A model generated the notes under the pieces. That model was not told the origin of the DNA. It worked only from the letters and a program-made list of their open reading frames with translations, and searched no databases. Position numbers and translations under genes: made by a program. A stretch of 64,000 nucleotides of DNA from Stratiolaelaps scimitus (taxonomy: Eukaryota; Arthropoda; Arachnida; Mesostigmata; Laelapidae). Positions 23,449 to 36,100 of this stretch are shown here, piece by piece; the stretch's first letter is position 1; the number at the start of each line of letters is the position of its first letter. The stretch spans positions 9,238,001 to 9,302,000 of the forward strand of contig JABWDB010000008.1 in the NCBI GenBank assembly GCA_019614645.1, read 5' to 3'.

Positions 23449-24137
23449 AAGCACGTTAGTTTCATAATGAGAGTGTATAGACCAGCATGTCCTTGATCGC
23501 GTTTTCATCGTTCATGAGTTTTGCCTTCGGTGTGTTGATTAGTAAATCGCGGCTGATTTGTAGCCTAATTTGGTCAGTCTCAGCCGTAGCTTACAAAGCT
23601 TACTTTAGCTAGCTTTTCTGATTTCATCGCACCGCATAACGCATTGCCACTAGGCATTAGGTAATCTATGTCAGACGCGTAGAATCTTTGGAGTTCTTTA
23701 TCATCTTTCTTTATCTGAAGATTCTCGCCAGGTACGAGGAACGAAGAGAATAAGCAAAGGTGGCCCCGACAGGTCCTCATAGTAATACCTTAAAGAGCTG
23801 AGGCCTGTCAGATAGGGGAACCGCTGCGAGTGAACTCGAAAAACAATTCTTATTATTAATCTATGAATCGACTGAATTGGTATAAGCAAGCTGAAAAGAC
23901 AAAAGCGAAAACAAAAGTAAAGATAATCACGCGAAATCCACCACAGAACATTTCGTTGTCGTTGTAGTTCGGCGGTGTGCGAAAACCCCGCCGAAACGCT
24001 GTAGATCTCGATGGTGGTTCCCATAACCGCCCGTGAGCAAGTGCCTTGTCAACGGTATGAACAAGCGCGATTAGCATCAAGACGCACGATAACGGCAAGA
24101 CACATAGACGCTGCGAACTCAACGCGAAGGTGGACAT
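18046..24137 (-). CDS. Secreted AA15 lytic polysaccharide monooxygenase (4 exons)
   Basis: A copper enzyme that oxidatively cleaves crystalline chitin or cellulose outside the cell. Exons on the minus strand, in order: 24137-23931, 22969-22844, 20115-19845 and 18140-18046. All joins are GT/AG and in phase, giving 232 aa. Residues 1-34 are a signal peptide; cleavage would leave His35 as the N-terminus (HGRLWEPPSRS), as copper binding requires. FRTPPNYNDNEMFCGG, GRCGPCGDAW and TGTIVRRY are AA15 hallmarks. His125 in LTKNHRGHFEF is the second brace histidine, mature position 91, the number known for the firebrat enzyme TdAA15A. VTCDRCVLQWHY follows. The C-terminus is LGCGPQEVYRACADIAIR, with Tyr223 as probable axial ligand. 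There is no carbohydrate-binding module. A TATA-like CTATATAG at 24220-24227 and AATAAA at 17990-17995 frame the gene. The first donor (GTGATT) is weak. Substrate cannot be told from sequence. Confidence 0.95.
19153..19194. repeat. 15-bp direct repeat in LPMO intron 3
   Basis: ATCGAACCGTCACAC occurs at 19154-19168 and again at 19180-19194, separated by about 11 bases. Confidence 0.85.
20116..22843. other. Intron 2 of the LPMO gene, GC-rich core
   Basis: This 2.7-kb intron contains a GC-rich block (about 21060-22300) with frames open on both strands, including a CCGCCG-rich run at 21661-21690. It also holds a TTA-repeat at 20231-20249 and AT runs at 22681-22709 and 22789-22818. Two plus-strand segments have good splice borders: 20574-20677 (hydrophobic, with FGFFLYTNLALLG) and 22479-22543 (SVIEDRYPWQLWKLPNY). 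They could be exons of a gene on the other strand, or chance. Confidence 0.4.
22789..22818. repeat. AT dinucleotide microsatellite
   Basis: About 15 AT units in LPMO intron 2, just beyond the exon 2 donor. A sister run lies at 22681-22709. Confidence 0.95.
23418..23447. repeat. AT dinucleotide microsatellite
   Basis: About 15 AT units in LPMO intron 1. Similar shorter runs occur at 12046-12064, 19509-19527, 26243-26263 and 29619-29640. Confidence 0.95.
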
Positions 24138-24227
24138 GACAATCCGTAGCGTTTCGATATTGCCTAGAAGCTGCCATCATCGTCAACAATAACGACGTGT
24201 TAGACTCTTGATACAATCACTATATAG

Positions 24228-27200
24228 CTACACGATGGTGTAACTCCATGCAAACTCCGGCATGGCTCTCTAAAGGCCGTCTGAGAAACTAGATGAGCCC
24301 GTCGAATATGTTCATAAAGTTTGACGCGGTAAGCCTGAGAAAACTGAGCTTGCTCGTAGCCTTACAACAGACTCGTTGGTTGGATCTAGATCATTTTGAA
24401 TACTTCGGAGAGATGGCAGCGTAACAGCATACACATATGTACGTGCTCAAGGTATCGTCGAATTACCACACAATGGCAGATCGTTATTTTTGCATTTGCA
24501 ATTGGCCTTGACTGAATCGTTAACTGGGTGAACGACGGTTTTTTTTACGTCCGTGCGTAGCCTTGCTTCTGCCTACTAAGAGGAACATCTATACTACGTG
24601 TTCTAGTGTTTGTACACTGAGAGATACACACGTCTTCTCTGTACCTCTCCAATTTAGGGGTCATAGGCAGACGCCATTGCGAATCTTATCACCGCCGCCG
24701 AGATGGGCAGGCAATAAGGTGGGCGTCGAATACGGCCACGTTATGGCCACGCCAACGTAAAAAATTGGAACGCCTGAACTGTGATAGCATTAGAGCTCGC
24801 CCTACCTTTGTCTTCTATATCGAGACTGCTCGAATTGAAAAGGCCGCAAAAGGTATAGGTACTGCGCACGTCTGCACTTGTCACCCGTTGCTCTTGCACA
24901 AACTGTCAAATGCGGATGTGGTCGTCCGAGGAGGCTGTCGCCTTAAATGAGATGGCACTGACACGCGCCGAGACGAACGTTGAGAACGATTAAATAGAAG
25001 CTTGCTACACAAGCTGACAAGTTAATAATGTTAATTAAAAGTAGCGAAAAAAAAGGGGACGTAAAATCCACTAGAAAAAGTTAACGGTCTGGCGACTATT
25101 TGGCGTTGGCGGTCAGAGTTTAGGAGTTCAGTGTTTTCCAAATTGATTTTAACGAGGTGCTCAACCTCGACTAAGCTTTGACCCACCTATAAAAACGACG
25201 TAACTCCATACGGCATAAAATTCAGTGGCAAGATTGACGAGCAGAGAATCACACCGTCGACAAAGAGGTCACACATGTTGGTCGTTTCTTTGATATAGAT
25301 TTAAGCTCTTGTAGATAGCACCGACGTTTAATTGACGTTTAATTGAAACTGCCGTAAAAAGGCGCTCCATTTGACGCAGTGTCCCATCAATCAATACTGT
25401 GGTTGTCATAGAGGCGCGACCGGAAGCCGCATGATGGGTCGGACACGTACGATCCGTAAAATCAATCCGTGACACAGCGTAAAATATGATCTAAAGCACT
25501 ATCTGAACGGATTTAGATCATGTTTCTCGCCATAGACCATGTGTGTCCCGCGCCGCAAGGTAAATGAGCCGTGGTTTGGGTTTGTACAATCAAAATGTAT
25601 CGCATATCATTCAGTGAGACGAGATTATTAGACCAATTCAAATTCAATCAATGATTCCAATGGCATTACTATACATATCAGCAACAAGTGAAGCCGCTGT
25701 GCTGCCGAAATCGCATAAAACATGAGCTCACAGAATTCAACTGATGACCTGCTGATTTCACCGCTGGTGAGCTCGTTGTCTGGATGGATGTTAGCAAATG
25801 GCTGTGCTATCTAAACAAAACGTTTATTATTACTATTATTATTATTATTATTTACGACCTTAAAATGTCTAGATTCATGGTATACAGACACATATCACCA
25901 GCAGGTGCCAACCCTTACAGCTTGAAGGAGAGAATGCACACCAGACGTTTCCACTACGGAACATCTAATGTCATCAACAAACCTGTATATATTATCCTAC
26001 CGCTTCGTATGGCATGATTAATATTATAGTTTTGTTCTAAAGAAGTCTTTCTCTCTCTCAAGAGGCAATGAAATTCAACGAGTCTGTGAGACGTCGTCCG
26101 CGTCGCAAAAAGATACCATGCCGGAAAATATTGGCTTCTTGACCTATTTTAGTGTAACTAACTTGTAGTAATATTATGTAATTTGAAATATTAGATTCTA
26201 ATTAATATTATCATAATTGTAATCAATATTTATAATCAACGATTATATATATATATATATATACACGTTAGTATTTCGTTGCGAACGTCCTTGAGGTTCT
26301 CGAAGCCTTCCTTTGCACACTTTAGCGATCTTGCCCCGTTTTCGAGAAAAGGCCGTGATTACGCAACGGAGCAGATGTCTAGACATCAGTTGCCTGGTCG
26401 ACCATTCACCATTCTGAAGCTGTACAGCGATCTGTCGCGACCAGGACTAAATGAATGCATTTCGCTTAATAGCGTTCCATTGAGCTATGTCCGACGGAAT
26501 TAACATTTCGGAAATTGAATCGGGCCATTTTTCGGGAAGGGTTATGTTTTTGAAGCATTTTCAGGCTGGCTGACAGACCGTGATGAGCGTAGGGGCGTAG
26601 CAATCGCTGACTGTGAGAATAGTCGTTGTCGAGTCCCTGTAAATGTTTGGTCGCTTATTCTTCATTGGTGGTGAAATAAGTTAGGCGTTGGAGTTAATGT
26701 GTACCGGCCGAAATGGGGCATCGTCTCCAGTCCAAGAAAGCTGCGAACTGTTTGTGTTCTGCAAGCCATAGGGCACACGGAAGTTGAGGAAATAACCCCC
26801 AGATACATTTTTGCGATGATGATATCATTTATGTTTAAAGTGCAATAAGTAAATAACAATAAATAATATATTTATATATATACATACGATTTTTGTCTCA
26901 TCGAGGGACACATGACCTGCTTTTGGGCCACACTTCACAACATGAGAGCGTCTGACCTATACGTCTATATATAACAAACGAATTCACCCAAATTATATGA
27001 ATAAATAAATGTATGTACTTATAAAGAGATAGTTTCACCGTTCAATAAACAAAAACAATGCAAGACTCGCAGTGTTTGTGAAAGAAAGATCTTGTGGTCG
27101 TTACCGTAACGCAGAACATATTATTTCACCATTTTAACTGCATTTAAAACTGTAATAGAACAAAATATGTATAGAGTTTCTCTTCCTCTCTCGCACTCTA

Positions 27201-30200
27201 CGGCGTATACAATATGGTTTATCAAAGAAAATCATATCGTATTTGATTGACATCCAGTCTAAAAGGCTCTTTTTTATGTGTCACACAAACAGCAAGGCGG
27301 TTAGTCGAGGTACATTTCCTCGTTGAAACTATACCACGACGTATGAACGTATGTTAGTATCATTATCTCCCTCTCTCATTCAATTTTTCTCTGTGGTGGT
27401 AGAGCCCTTCTCCGAGTTCCCCTAGGGTACGCCATATATGTGTGTATATGCGGCCGAAATGCGGGCTCCATAAGCTCCTCCGAATGGGCAGCTAGAAGTA
27501 GGAAATGGCCGACAGATGTGGATGGGTATGCTAATACACACACACATACATCTACACTAATAGCACACTCTTTTCCTCATTTCCAACGACCGCGGTCGGT
27601 AGTCTTAGTCCAACTGCTCAGGCCAGGCCCGTCTTTGCCAAGGCTCTCTCTCTATATATGTATAGTACTCTGAGGAGAACCTCGACGATACCTCTCTGTC
27701 TCTGCTCCATTATCATCCCATTGCCTGCTCTAGGTATCGCCTCGGACGGTCCGTTATGGTTCTCGCCAATGGTACACCCAGCCCATTGAGATAAGTTCCT
27801 ATCGTCGTCCTGCAGGAACCCACATGTAAGCTTGGTAACCAGTAGTAAGTCAGCGCTTGCTGGTAGTGTGCTGCCGCTAGCCTTTGCTAGACATACCTAT
27901 ATGTGGCATGAGTATGCAATTCAAGTACGGCTTAGAGGGGGAGAGGGCCAAACTGCCCCAAGTCGCTGGGGTAAAGGTAGTGGACCCCATGCGGAGGAAG
28001 AGGTCAGAAGAAGGCCAACAAGACACGGCAAAAACTGATTGAATAGAATAACAGAGGCCGACGTTTCTGCCTGATCGTCTGTCTACCTTGAGCTTATTCC
28101 TATCGATGAGTTGTTTAGTGTTTACTTGGCGCCCAATTGCTGAGCTCACCGTTCCTGGGCCACGGCTTTACCGATGAAAATCAAGGCCAATTGAACTGCA
28201 AATCTCCTCAAGTTCGACAATGAAGAGATAAAACGCGCATGCTCCACACGTAAGATTATTTGAGGATGATGTAACACCTGCGTCGTTGCATATATACACG
28301 GAACAAAATACAGTTGGTTCTAGAAATCGTTTTGTAAACGGTAGCTGAACCCTGACGGACCTGGCATGCTGCGGGCACAAAACGCCACCGTATCACACAA
28401 GCTTAATAATATCACATTGTATTGTTAGGATTGCGCTCATTGTATTGACTCGCATCAGCGACTTGTTAGTTACTCATATTAGCCATGGATATGCCATGTT
28501 GTTCGCTATCGGAACCTACCAATAGCACCGACGTGACATACAGCACTTGGCCTTAGGCTCGACCCTCGCTACAGAGGACGGCACAGAACGGGCGACAACT
28601 GGCAGCTGTAGGCGATAGTGCAATACGTGTCCGCTATTACGTGACAAGAATAGCCGTAATGCGTCCTTCATTAAAAAGTTGATCCCGTGTCTAGACAGCT
28701 TTTCATTTCGGAAATCCGTTATGATGAGTTATGATACACACATATTAGCAGCTCGAAACAGACCGACGATATTAGCCGGCCAGCGACAGTACAACGTTAA
28801 CGCAACACTCACTCAGCGGTAACAAATCGACAACACCGAGCAGATAATAAACAAGATGGTGATTGTCCACGTGCCCTTCCACAAATTCCTGCTTCTCGAC
28901 AGGAAGGCCTCTGCAAGCGTGCACCGTCAAATGTTTGCCTCATACTCTTTGTCTGCGACCGGTAGACGCTCGTGTCAGAAGTCACGGCAGAAAGAGCCGG
29001 CTATATTATCCAATGGGTGTTTGCTCCCTGCAAGAAGATGTTGGTTCCCTGTTCGTTTGTCAGCTATTTACGAATTCCTTTGACTCCACTGTACCTGATT
29101 CGCCTACGTATACACGGACGCACCCGCCTGTTCACGATGGCTGCGGGGCCCAGCAGTGCGTAGTGATAAGGGTGATCTTCGCCTGATTTGTCCAGGAGCT
29201 TCTGCCAGCGTATTGCCATTGACGGCATCCTCCAACACCCCCCGCCCACCCGCCTGCCCCTCAGCAGCGCCCCGTACCGTGGGCGGGCCTTGTACCGCGC
29301 CGGGTTTTCCACTGTCTTTGCTCTGCTATTGTTGCTATGTACATACGTAATAGGATCGCAATCAGGTCTCTCTGCTTGCCGCCTCCGACCATGGGACCGG
29401 CTCCTTTGCGCATTGAAAGCAGTATATGATTCGCGTCCTTGATACCACCGTTGTATCTACGTTGTACGAGCCCGTCGTTGCTGCTGCGCGACTTACTGTT
29501 CGATGCTCCTGAACAATACAACACGTTCGACTGTGGACCCTAGAAGCCGAGTATATCTGCTGCGCTGTATAACCGACACGAAGCCAGACCTGTTTGGGAG
29601 TTCTCCTAATCACAACAAATATATATATATATATATATAAAGGAAATAGGGGGTATAAACCTCTTCCTTGTAGCTCTTGCCGCCGTACCATATCTCCCAC
29701 GCCGCAGTAGGCAGAATGTACCCAAGCACGTTGGTTGCAGCATATATATATAGATACAATAAGTTGCCTGTCGCTTGGAATTTAGATGGTAGTTTATTAT
29801 TGTTTAAGCTTATCACATTAATTAAGTAAGTTCCATTTCTAATACTTTCCGGGTAAACGACGTATGTGGTATCCGATTACGGATAATCCTACTACATGCC
29901 TTTGGCACGCTTCGAGATCCTCGTTTAATTTTGTCCTGGATACCACTAATGTTCTGACGCTGTCCCACACAGCCTAGGCCAGACCTGAAAGACCACTCCA
30001 ATCTGCCAAAGATCACCACCAGACCAACGGTACAACACAAGCATACGAGACCATTGTCGAATAATCTAGCAATCTAGCACTAACACAAAACCGTACGATG
30101 GGATGAACATGCGCTGCTCAATCTATAACAATCTAATATCTCTTTCTTATTTTCTACAATATATTAATAATTCATGTATCTGGAGGAAGCGTACAATATG

Positions 30201-33000
30201 CAAATCAGACGCAGCGAATCAGAGATTATTCCTCTTCAACTTGCACTGGTGGTCAGCGAAATCAAAATCACATGCTGGTTCGGAAAATGTCCAGAATCTC
30301 AATGCCTCACGTCCGTACCAGCGAAAGTAAGGGGGCTTTTGTTCGTTGGCGCCACAAATGCTGAGACGAAGTGAACCTGATCGACGACGACGACACCGTA
30401 CAAAGACGCACGTAATGACGGACAGCTAGATTATAGGAAGTGAATAGAACGCCTGCTGTATTCATACGTAGAATAGTCCGCTCGACGGCGAAAACTTTGT
30501 CGGTTTGCGTGCGTGCATCGCTCGACGTCACGCAAGGCAGATTTTCAAAGGTGCTTCACTATATCGCCCCTGGTGCCTTCTTCCCCTGGGGAATATTTCT
30601 CCTTTGAGAGTCTTCCAGCCTGAGACTATATGGCGCTACGTTGTGTCCATGTCTGTTTAGCCATTTCGAATTTCGCTTAAGGGAGCGTTTCCGTTTTGTG
30701 ATGTGTGAAATGTAGCTGTATGCCTATTCAGTACGACGAGGATATTCTGTCGGCATTCACGTAAATCTAACTGAATTCATACAAATGTATCGCATTCACC
30801 GACTCTGTGAGTACAGCAGTCGCATTGTGAGGCATCGCTTTGCTCGTAGTCCGCAGTCGCAGCACCGTTTTCAATGCAGACCAACGTCAACCAAGGTACA
30901 ACAGTACTATGCTTCCGCCGTCTTTGTGAGACACAACTCCTGTTGGTTGTTAGGGATTAAATCTGTTCATATGTTTGCAAGACTAATGGTTAACCTTGCT
31001 GTGGCATCAAAACTATATTCGAAACATATATATCACTGAGGCAAGACGTATTTATTATCTTTAAAATATGATCTTCTATACAAAAAGAACGTTTCCACTT
31101 TGTTTCAGCCAACAGCATTCGTCCATTAGGATCGAAAGGGTCTACGACGTCCGTGTAGAAAAATGATCACATTGTCCGCGCATCCACTTTCAACTCTAGG
31201 GACACACAATGATACGAAATAAGCTACAGAGTAATAGAAAGATTCGTCTCATACGATTTGCCGTTGAAGCGAGGTAGAGTCGCATTGCAGAATTTGCCAT
31301 TGGCTATTACAGAAACAGCAGAGGAAGCTAACGTGCTGTGTAAAAGGTGTTGCAATGTGTCGTTGACGCTTCTCAACCGAGACTCTCCATTGAAACGCTG
31401 ATGTCTGGAAAGGCTTTTAACTCCTGCTCTTATTTTTGTAGTATAAAGACAATGAAATATGTTTGGACTTCTTCATAAAACCTGAAAAGATACACAGTTC
31501 TAATTATGGAGATCAAACTTCTCTGATTAATCTTAAGGTACTATTAGGGTGTTCCGTTCGAATTGTCCCGCCTTTCGAATCGCGCACAGTCTGAACTACG
31601 CGACACAATGCCTTCCTCGGATGACGCGTCATAGAATTATCACCAATATACTGAAGATGAAGAAAATCGATGCAAAATGGGTTCCCCATACACTGAGTGT
31701 TTTTCTATGACGAAGCTACGCTCGAGCAGTGCGTAATTAACAATCTATCTTGACTGCTTTAATAACAATGAATACTACTTTGAACAAAATATTTGTTTTT
31801 TAGGTGTATATTATATAAGCAAGGACGGCTAACTTTAGTCAAAGTTCTATCAAAACAATTCGTGTTTGGCTACATAAGGTGATTTGACAACATCATTTGG
31901 ATATAAAGCTTTTGTTAAAGGTTTCGACCGAATCACATTTATTTGAGATGACTATGATGGTGCAGTTTCTGCCTGAAACTAGGAGAGGATTAGCACTTGA
32001 CAGAAAGACCTCGTCGACATGTCACTCCATGAATATTTCCCAACTTCATGATGTTGGATTCTGAACGCACAGTCGTCACGCCGATGTGGTGCCTCTTTCT
32101 GAACTCAGCAGTTCTACAGTCCGCTTTGCTTTCATTGCATTGAATAGACGTCGTCCTAAACTGCGTTGCGAAGCACGAATTTGATTCCTATGAAGTCATT
32201 GATCGGGAGACGTATTGAACGTCACCGACGGGCGTTCGTTGTACCGGGTTCCTCTCTTGTGGACAGCGAGATCAAAGACACTATTGGCTACGGTGGCGAT
32301 ATGTGAGCGTTGCCTTGAAAAGCTAAGTAACTGAAATCCTGTCAAAGAGGCCAAGTTCCTTCGCAAGGTCCGCCGAATGAAATACACAAATGTGGCCAGC
32401 TATGTGGCAGTGTCCCGCATGAGATCGAAATCGTTGGGTAGGCGTCTCATGCTGCTTGAGGCCGCTGGTGTTCGCCGGTTTCGACAATCAGCCTAAAAGA
32501 CGACTACAGTTGATCCTTCGTCCTAGTTTAGCGGTGGATTTTAATCGGTGAGCACCTTTCGCCTCTTGGACGAAACGTCTGTCGCAGTCTCGTTCTCTTC
32601 CTGAATCTTCATCCAGTGCGTTCACCTGAAGAAATACGCTGACGTAAACAACGTTGTTGGCTACCTAAACAACAAGGCTGCCACACCGATCGCCGAATTT
32701 ACCAGAAGTCCGAGCGTCGGCCTCATCACTAGCCATTAATCACTAGCCATTACTCTACTTATGGTGTTGATGGGGTTAGGCAAGCGGATGTTTGGTCGAT
32801 GGTCCCCGTCGGGTGTAATTTGATTGCAATCTCGTTATGCTAACTTCGTATCCTATGGCCAATACTGCCCATAATATTGGCCCCATTCATTGGCGACTGT
32901 TAGAACGCTAGGCGAAGATCGGCATTCTCAATTCAGACGCTGAAATCGTTGTGATCAAATTTTTGCACATAAACTACGTAAGCGCCTGTAATTTCTGCAG
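24228..33000. other. Gene-poor region, no confident gene
   Basis: About 8.8 kb with microsatellites: an ATT repeat at 25823-25853 and AT runs at 26243-26263 and 29619-29640. It also has a perfect 12-bp tandem duplication at 25323-25346 (GACGTTTAATT-type unit) and a 14-bp one at 32725-32752 (ATCACTAGCCATTA). A possible first exon at 28856-28961 (+) starts in good context (ACAAGATGG), reads MVIVHVPFHKFLLLDRK and ends at a GTAGAC donor. I could not extend it, and I recognise nothing else. Confidence 0.35.
25823..25853. repeat. ATT trinucleotide microsatellite
   Basis: A run of TTA/ATT units broken once by TAC. A similar run is at 20231-20249. Confidence 0.9.
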
Positions 33001-33105
33001 GTAAATGCGATGTCGCCAAGTGGCGTGGAGGCCAGCAACCCGCAGCATTACCACTACGACTATGTGTCCCGTACGAAGACATTTCGCTATGCAATCAATC
33101 TTTAA
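33001..33105 (+). CDS. Candidate terminal exon, unknown protein
   Basis: A strong acceptor (TAATTTCTGCAG ending at 33000) is followed by 34 sense codons and TAA at 33103-33105. The product reads VNAMSPSGVEASNPQHY and then HYDYVSRTKTFRYAINL, rich in His, Tyr and charged residues, with no low complexity. It looks like the C-terminal exon of a gene whose other exons I could not find upstream. Family unknown. Confidence 0.3.
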   Translation, partial: VNAMSPSGVEASNPQHYHYDYVSRTKTFRYAINL

Positions 33106-36100
33106 GCTTATATTTAACGATCTAATTAAATGCCTAATTCAAAACATCATTAGTACTCCCTTGGCAAGGTGCAATAAACAAAACGATCATAACCATAATA
33201 ACCCGCAGGCGGCACTCCAATATTTGGTTGGGACACTATGTGATACTAATTTCTCGTACATCATGCATAAGTGTGCTTTGCACAGTTTACTACAGTTTAA
33301 TGTATAATACACTGCTGATACAGCAGCGACTAGGGAAATTATATTTTAGTCACAGCTGTCAACCTATCTCAAGCCACTAACTTCACGGAACTAAAGCTAC
33401 AGGGCTGAGCCTAGATTCTTCTAGCTTCTCCTATCACACTGTCTCATAGTTTCATTCGTGTCAAGCGGGCTACTCGAGTATTAGCTTCTAGATTGGGTGC
33501 CCTGTCCTTTATAGACAAGACAACAAGCAGATAACGTCTGGTACAGCATCGTTCTTTGTAACCTATTAATTAGCTGGATGTAGTTGTTGTGCATCCATCC
33601 AGAGCAATGGTTGCCATCGCTTCTTACCGGAGTGCTGCTGAATGCGCCTGAATCCCCCTATTCCAGCTTTAATCGAAAGTAGCGGTTTAAGCACGTTCTG
33701 CCTGGCCGCTGTTATATGTGGGGTTAGATTTGCCCCTTTGTATTATACGTTCATGTGCTTAGCCTTTCCTGTCTGCTCTGTCGACTAGCTGTTTGTATCT
33801 ACCGCTAGCGTTCGTTCGCAAAACCAAGATCGTCCACCCAATGGTACCGTCCCTCGGAGGGAAACCACGCGGAGATATCCTCGCGTGTATAAGAGTATAC
33901 CCCTCCAGTCTCGCTGGCATTGGTCGATCCCGCTCCGCCTTGTCAGCGGCTCTCGTCGTATCCATCGTCGGTTGGATCCATCGTCCCTGCTCCCGCCGGG
34001 AGCCGTCTTCGTAGGCTGGTGGTCACTCCAGTTCTCATTGGCACTCACGACCCCAGACAACTACTCTCTGAGGGAGAAGATCTTGGAGCTCCGACAACTC
34101 CTCTTTTTCTCTCTCTCTCAGGACAAGAGAGGAAATCCTGGCCGGATGCCAACACCAGCATCACGGCAACGTCCATCCTTGGTCCGCGTCGTTCTACAAG
34201 GAAGCACATCGTTGTTCGCGCTATTCTGTTGGGCTCATCTACTCCTTCCGCCGTTGCGTAGAGCAGTGCTGTCTGAGTTTCTCTTGCCCCAGCCGTACTC
34301 CGTAAGACAGCTATAGCTGGGCACACCACAGCACAAGCTATTCCGAGCGACTCTGGCACGGTGCCGTCGTTGGCAAAAGCCACAGCCAGGCCGCCAGCTT
34401 GCAACTCTGCCAACCACGCGGTCAAACGACGGCGTGGTTGTGTATGGAAGCCACCCAGCCGTCTTTTCCCGGCCACAAACACGACACGCTAGCCGACGCG
34501 TAGCCAAACGAGCAGTAGACATCGTACAGTTAGACTAGACGTTATTAGGGGCGGCTGGCCAACGCCCCGGCGTTTAGTTGGAGCTAGTAGCCAGTCAGTG
34601 GTTCAACCGAAGAGGGCCGGCCTACGTCTATCGGGTTGTTCTGTGTAAGGGCGCTCTATACATTATTGGTTATTCTAACTCGATCTAGGTATGTGCATTA
34701 CGTTGCAGTCTTTCGTCCTCCTCCAAGGATATCGACGTGACTATCGGAGGCGGCATTGGATAATGAGGAAACACGAATAGGGTCGTTGGGCAAGTAGCTT
34801 CCCGTTCGTGCTTGCTTACGATGGATTGCCACGAATCGGAGTAAGCAAGTAAGTATATATATATACATATATATTATATATCGAAAGGCCATGAAAGCAA
34901 TATTTCATTGCCGTAAGCTTTTCACCTTGACGATAAAACGATTTGCATAGCAGCGGGGAATTGGTCACTGTCGAGAACTATAAATAATATGAGACGTACA
35001 ATAATAATTTCGTGTGTTGTGCTCAGTAGTTGCCACAACACAGTAAAATGCGATATCCTACTCATAATGTGCATCGATATATTCGTACATCGGACGAATG
35101 TTTGCCTGAAAATAGAAGTTTTGCGAACGTCACGAAGGTTGACGCTTCCGACAGCTTCCGCGTCAGGTGTTACGCATCAAGGAGATATTCCTGCCACGTA
35201 CGAGACCTTTTTGACCTGCTGCGCTATTTATGCTGTGTCCCGAAATATTCACTTTCGAGCAGAATGTTTTTCTTCTTTCACAGGAACCGACGTCAGCGGA
35301 ACGTAACACAAGTTTTTTCAACTAACTAACGAATCTACCCGCGTGTTATAGAGACATCCTCTAATGAAACACAGACCTGGCAAAACGACGAGCTATATCT
35401 TAAAGTGAACAGAAAAAAATCACCACACGTAAGCAGTGAAGCTGTTCGAGGTGTGGATTCGCCAACCGTTGACGCCGTGCTCGAGGCCGGCCTTGATTCG
35501 TACAATGTCCATGCTCATCGATTCCTCTTAGTTATAGGCTATATTTGCCCGGTACTGGGCAATGTCAGTTGTCATTTATTATTGACACGCATAGAAAAAC
35601 ACACACCGCCAAATGGGTACTCGCCCCACTGCACGATGAGAAGCCCATTTAAGATGTGTGCAAAAACAAAAAAGCTAGAACATTTCTACTGCTCAACGCG
35701 CTACTTTTTGTTGTGTGATTATAATTAGAGTCAGTGTTTTCGCCTTATACGGGTGTATACATATATTTTGCTTATTTCGTCGTCAGTTGAAATCAGTCTC
35801 CTCAAACATATGCTTGTCTGTTTGAGCGAAGTTTTCTGACAGAACATTGAGAAGCAGTCGATCGTTGGTCTGTGATTATTCAAAACGTTGATCTTCAACG
35901 TGGTGCATGCCATTTTTTTTCTTTTTCTCTTTCATCAGCTTTTCGTGAACTACTGAAAACCAGAGGTGGCGGTTTCTAGCCCCGCTGCGTGATGACATGT
36001 AAGAGAGCTTAAGCATTGTGAAATTACAGATCTATTAATAAACCAATAAAGCTTTACCTTTACCTTACCTTTACTATCCAAGGAGGTGTTTGAGATTTGG

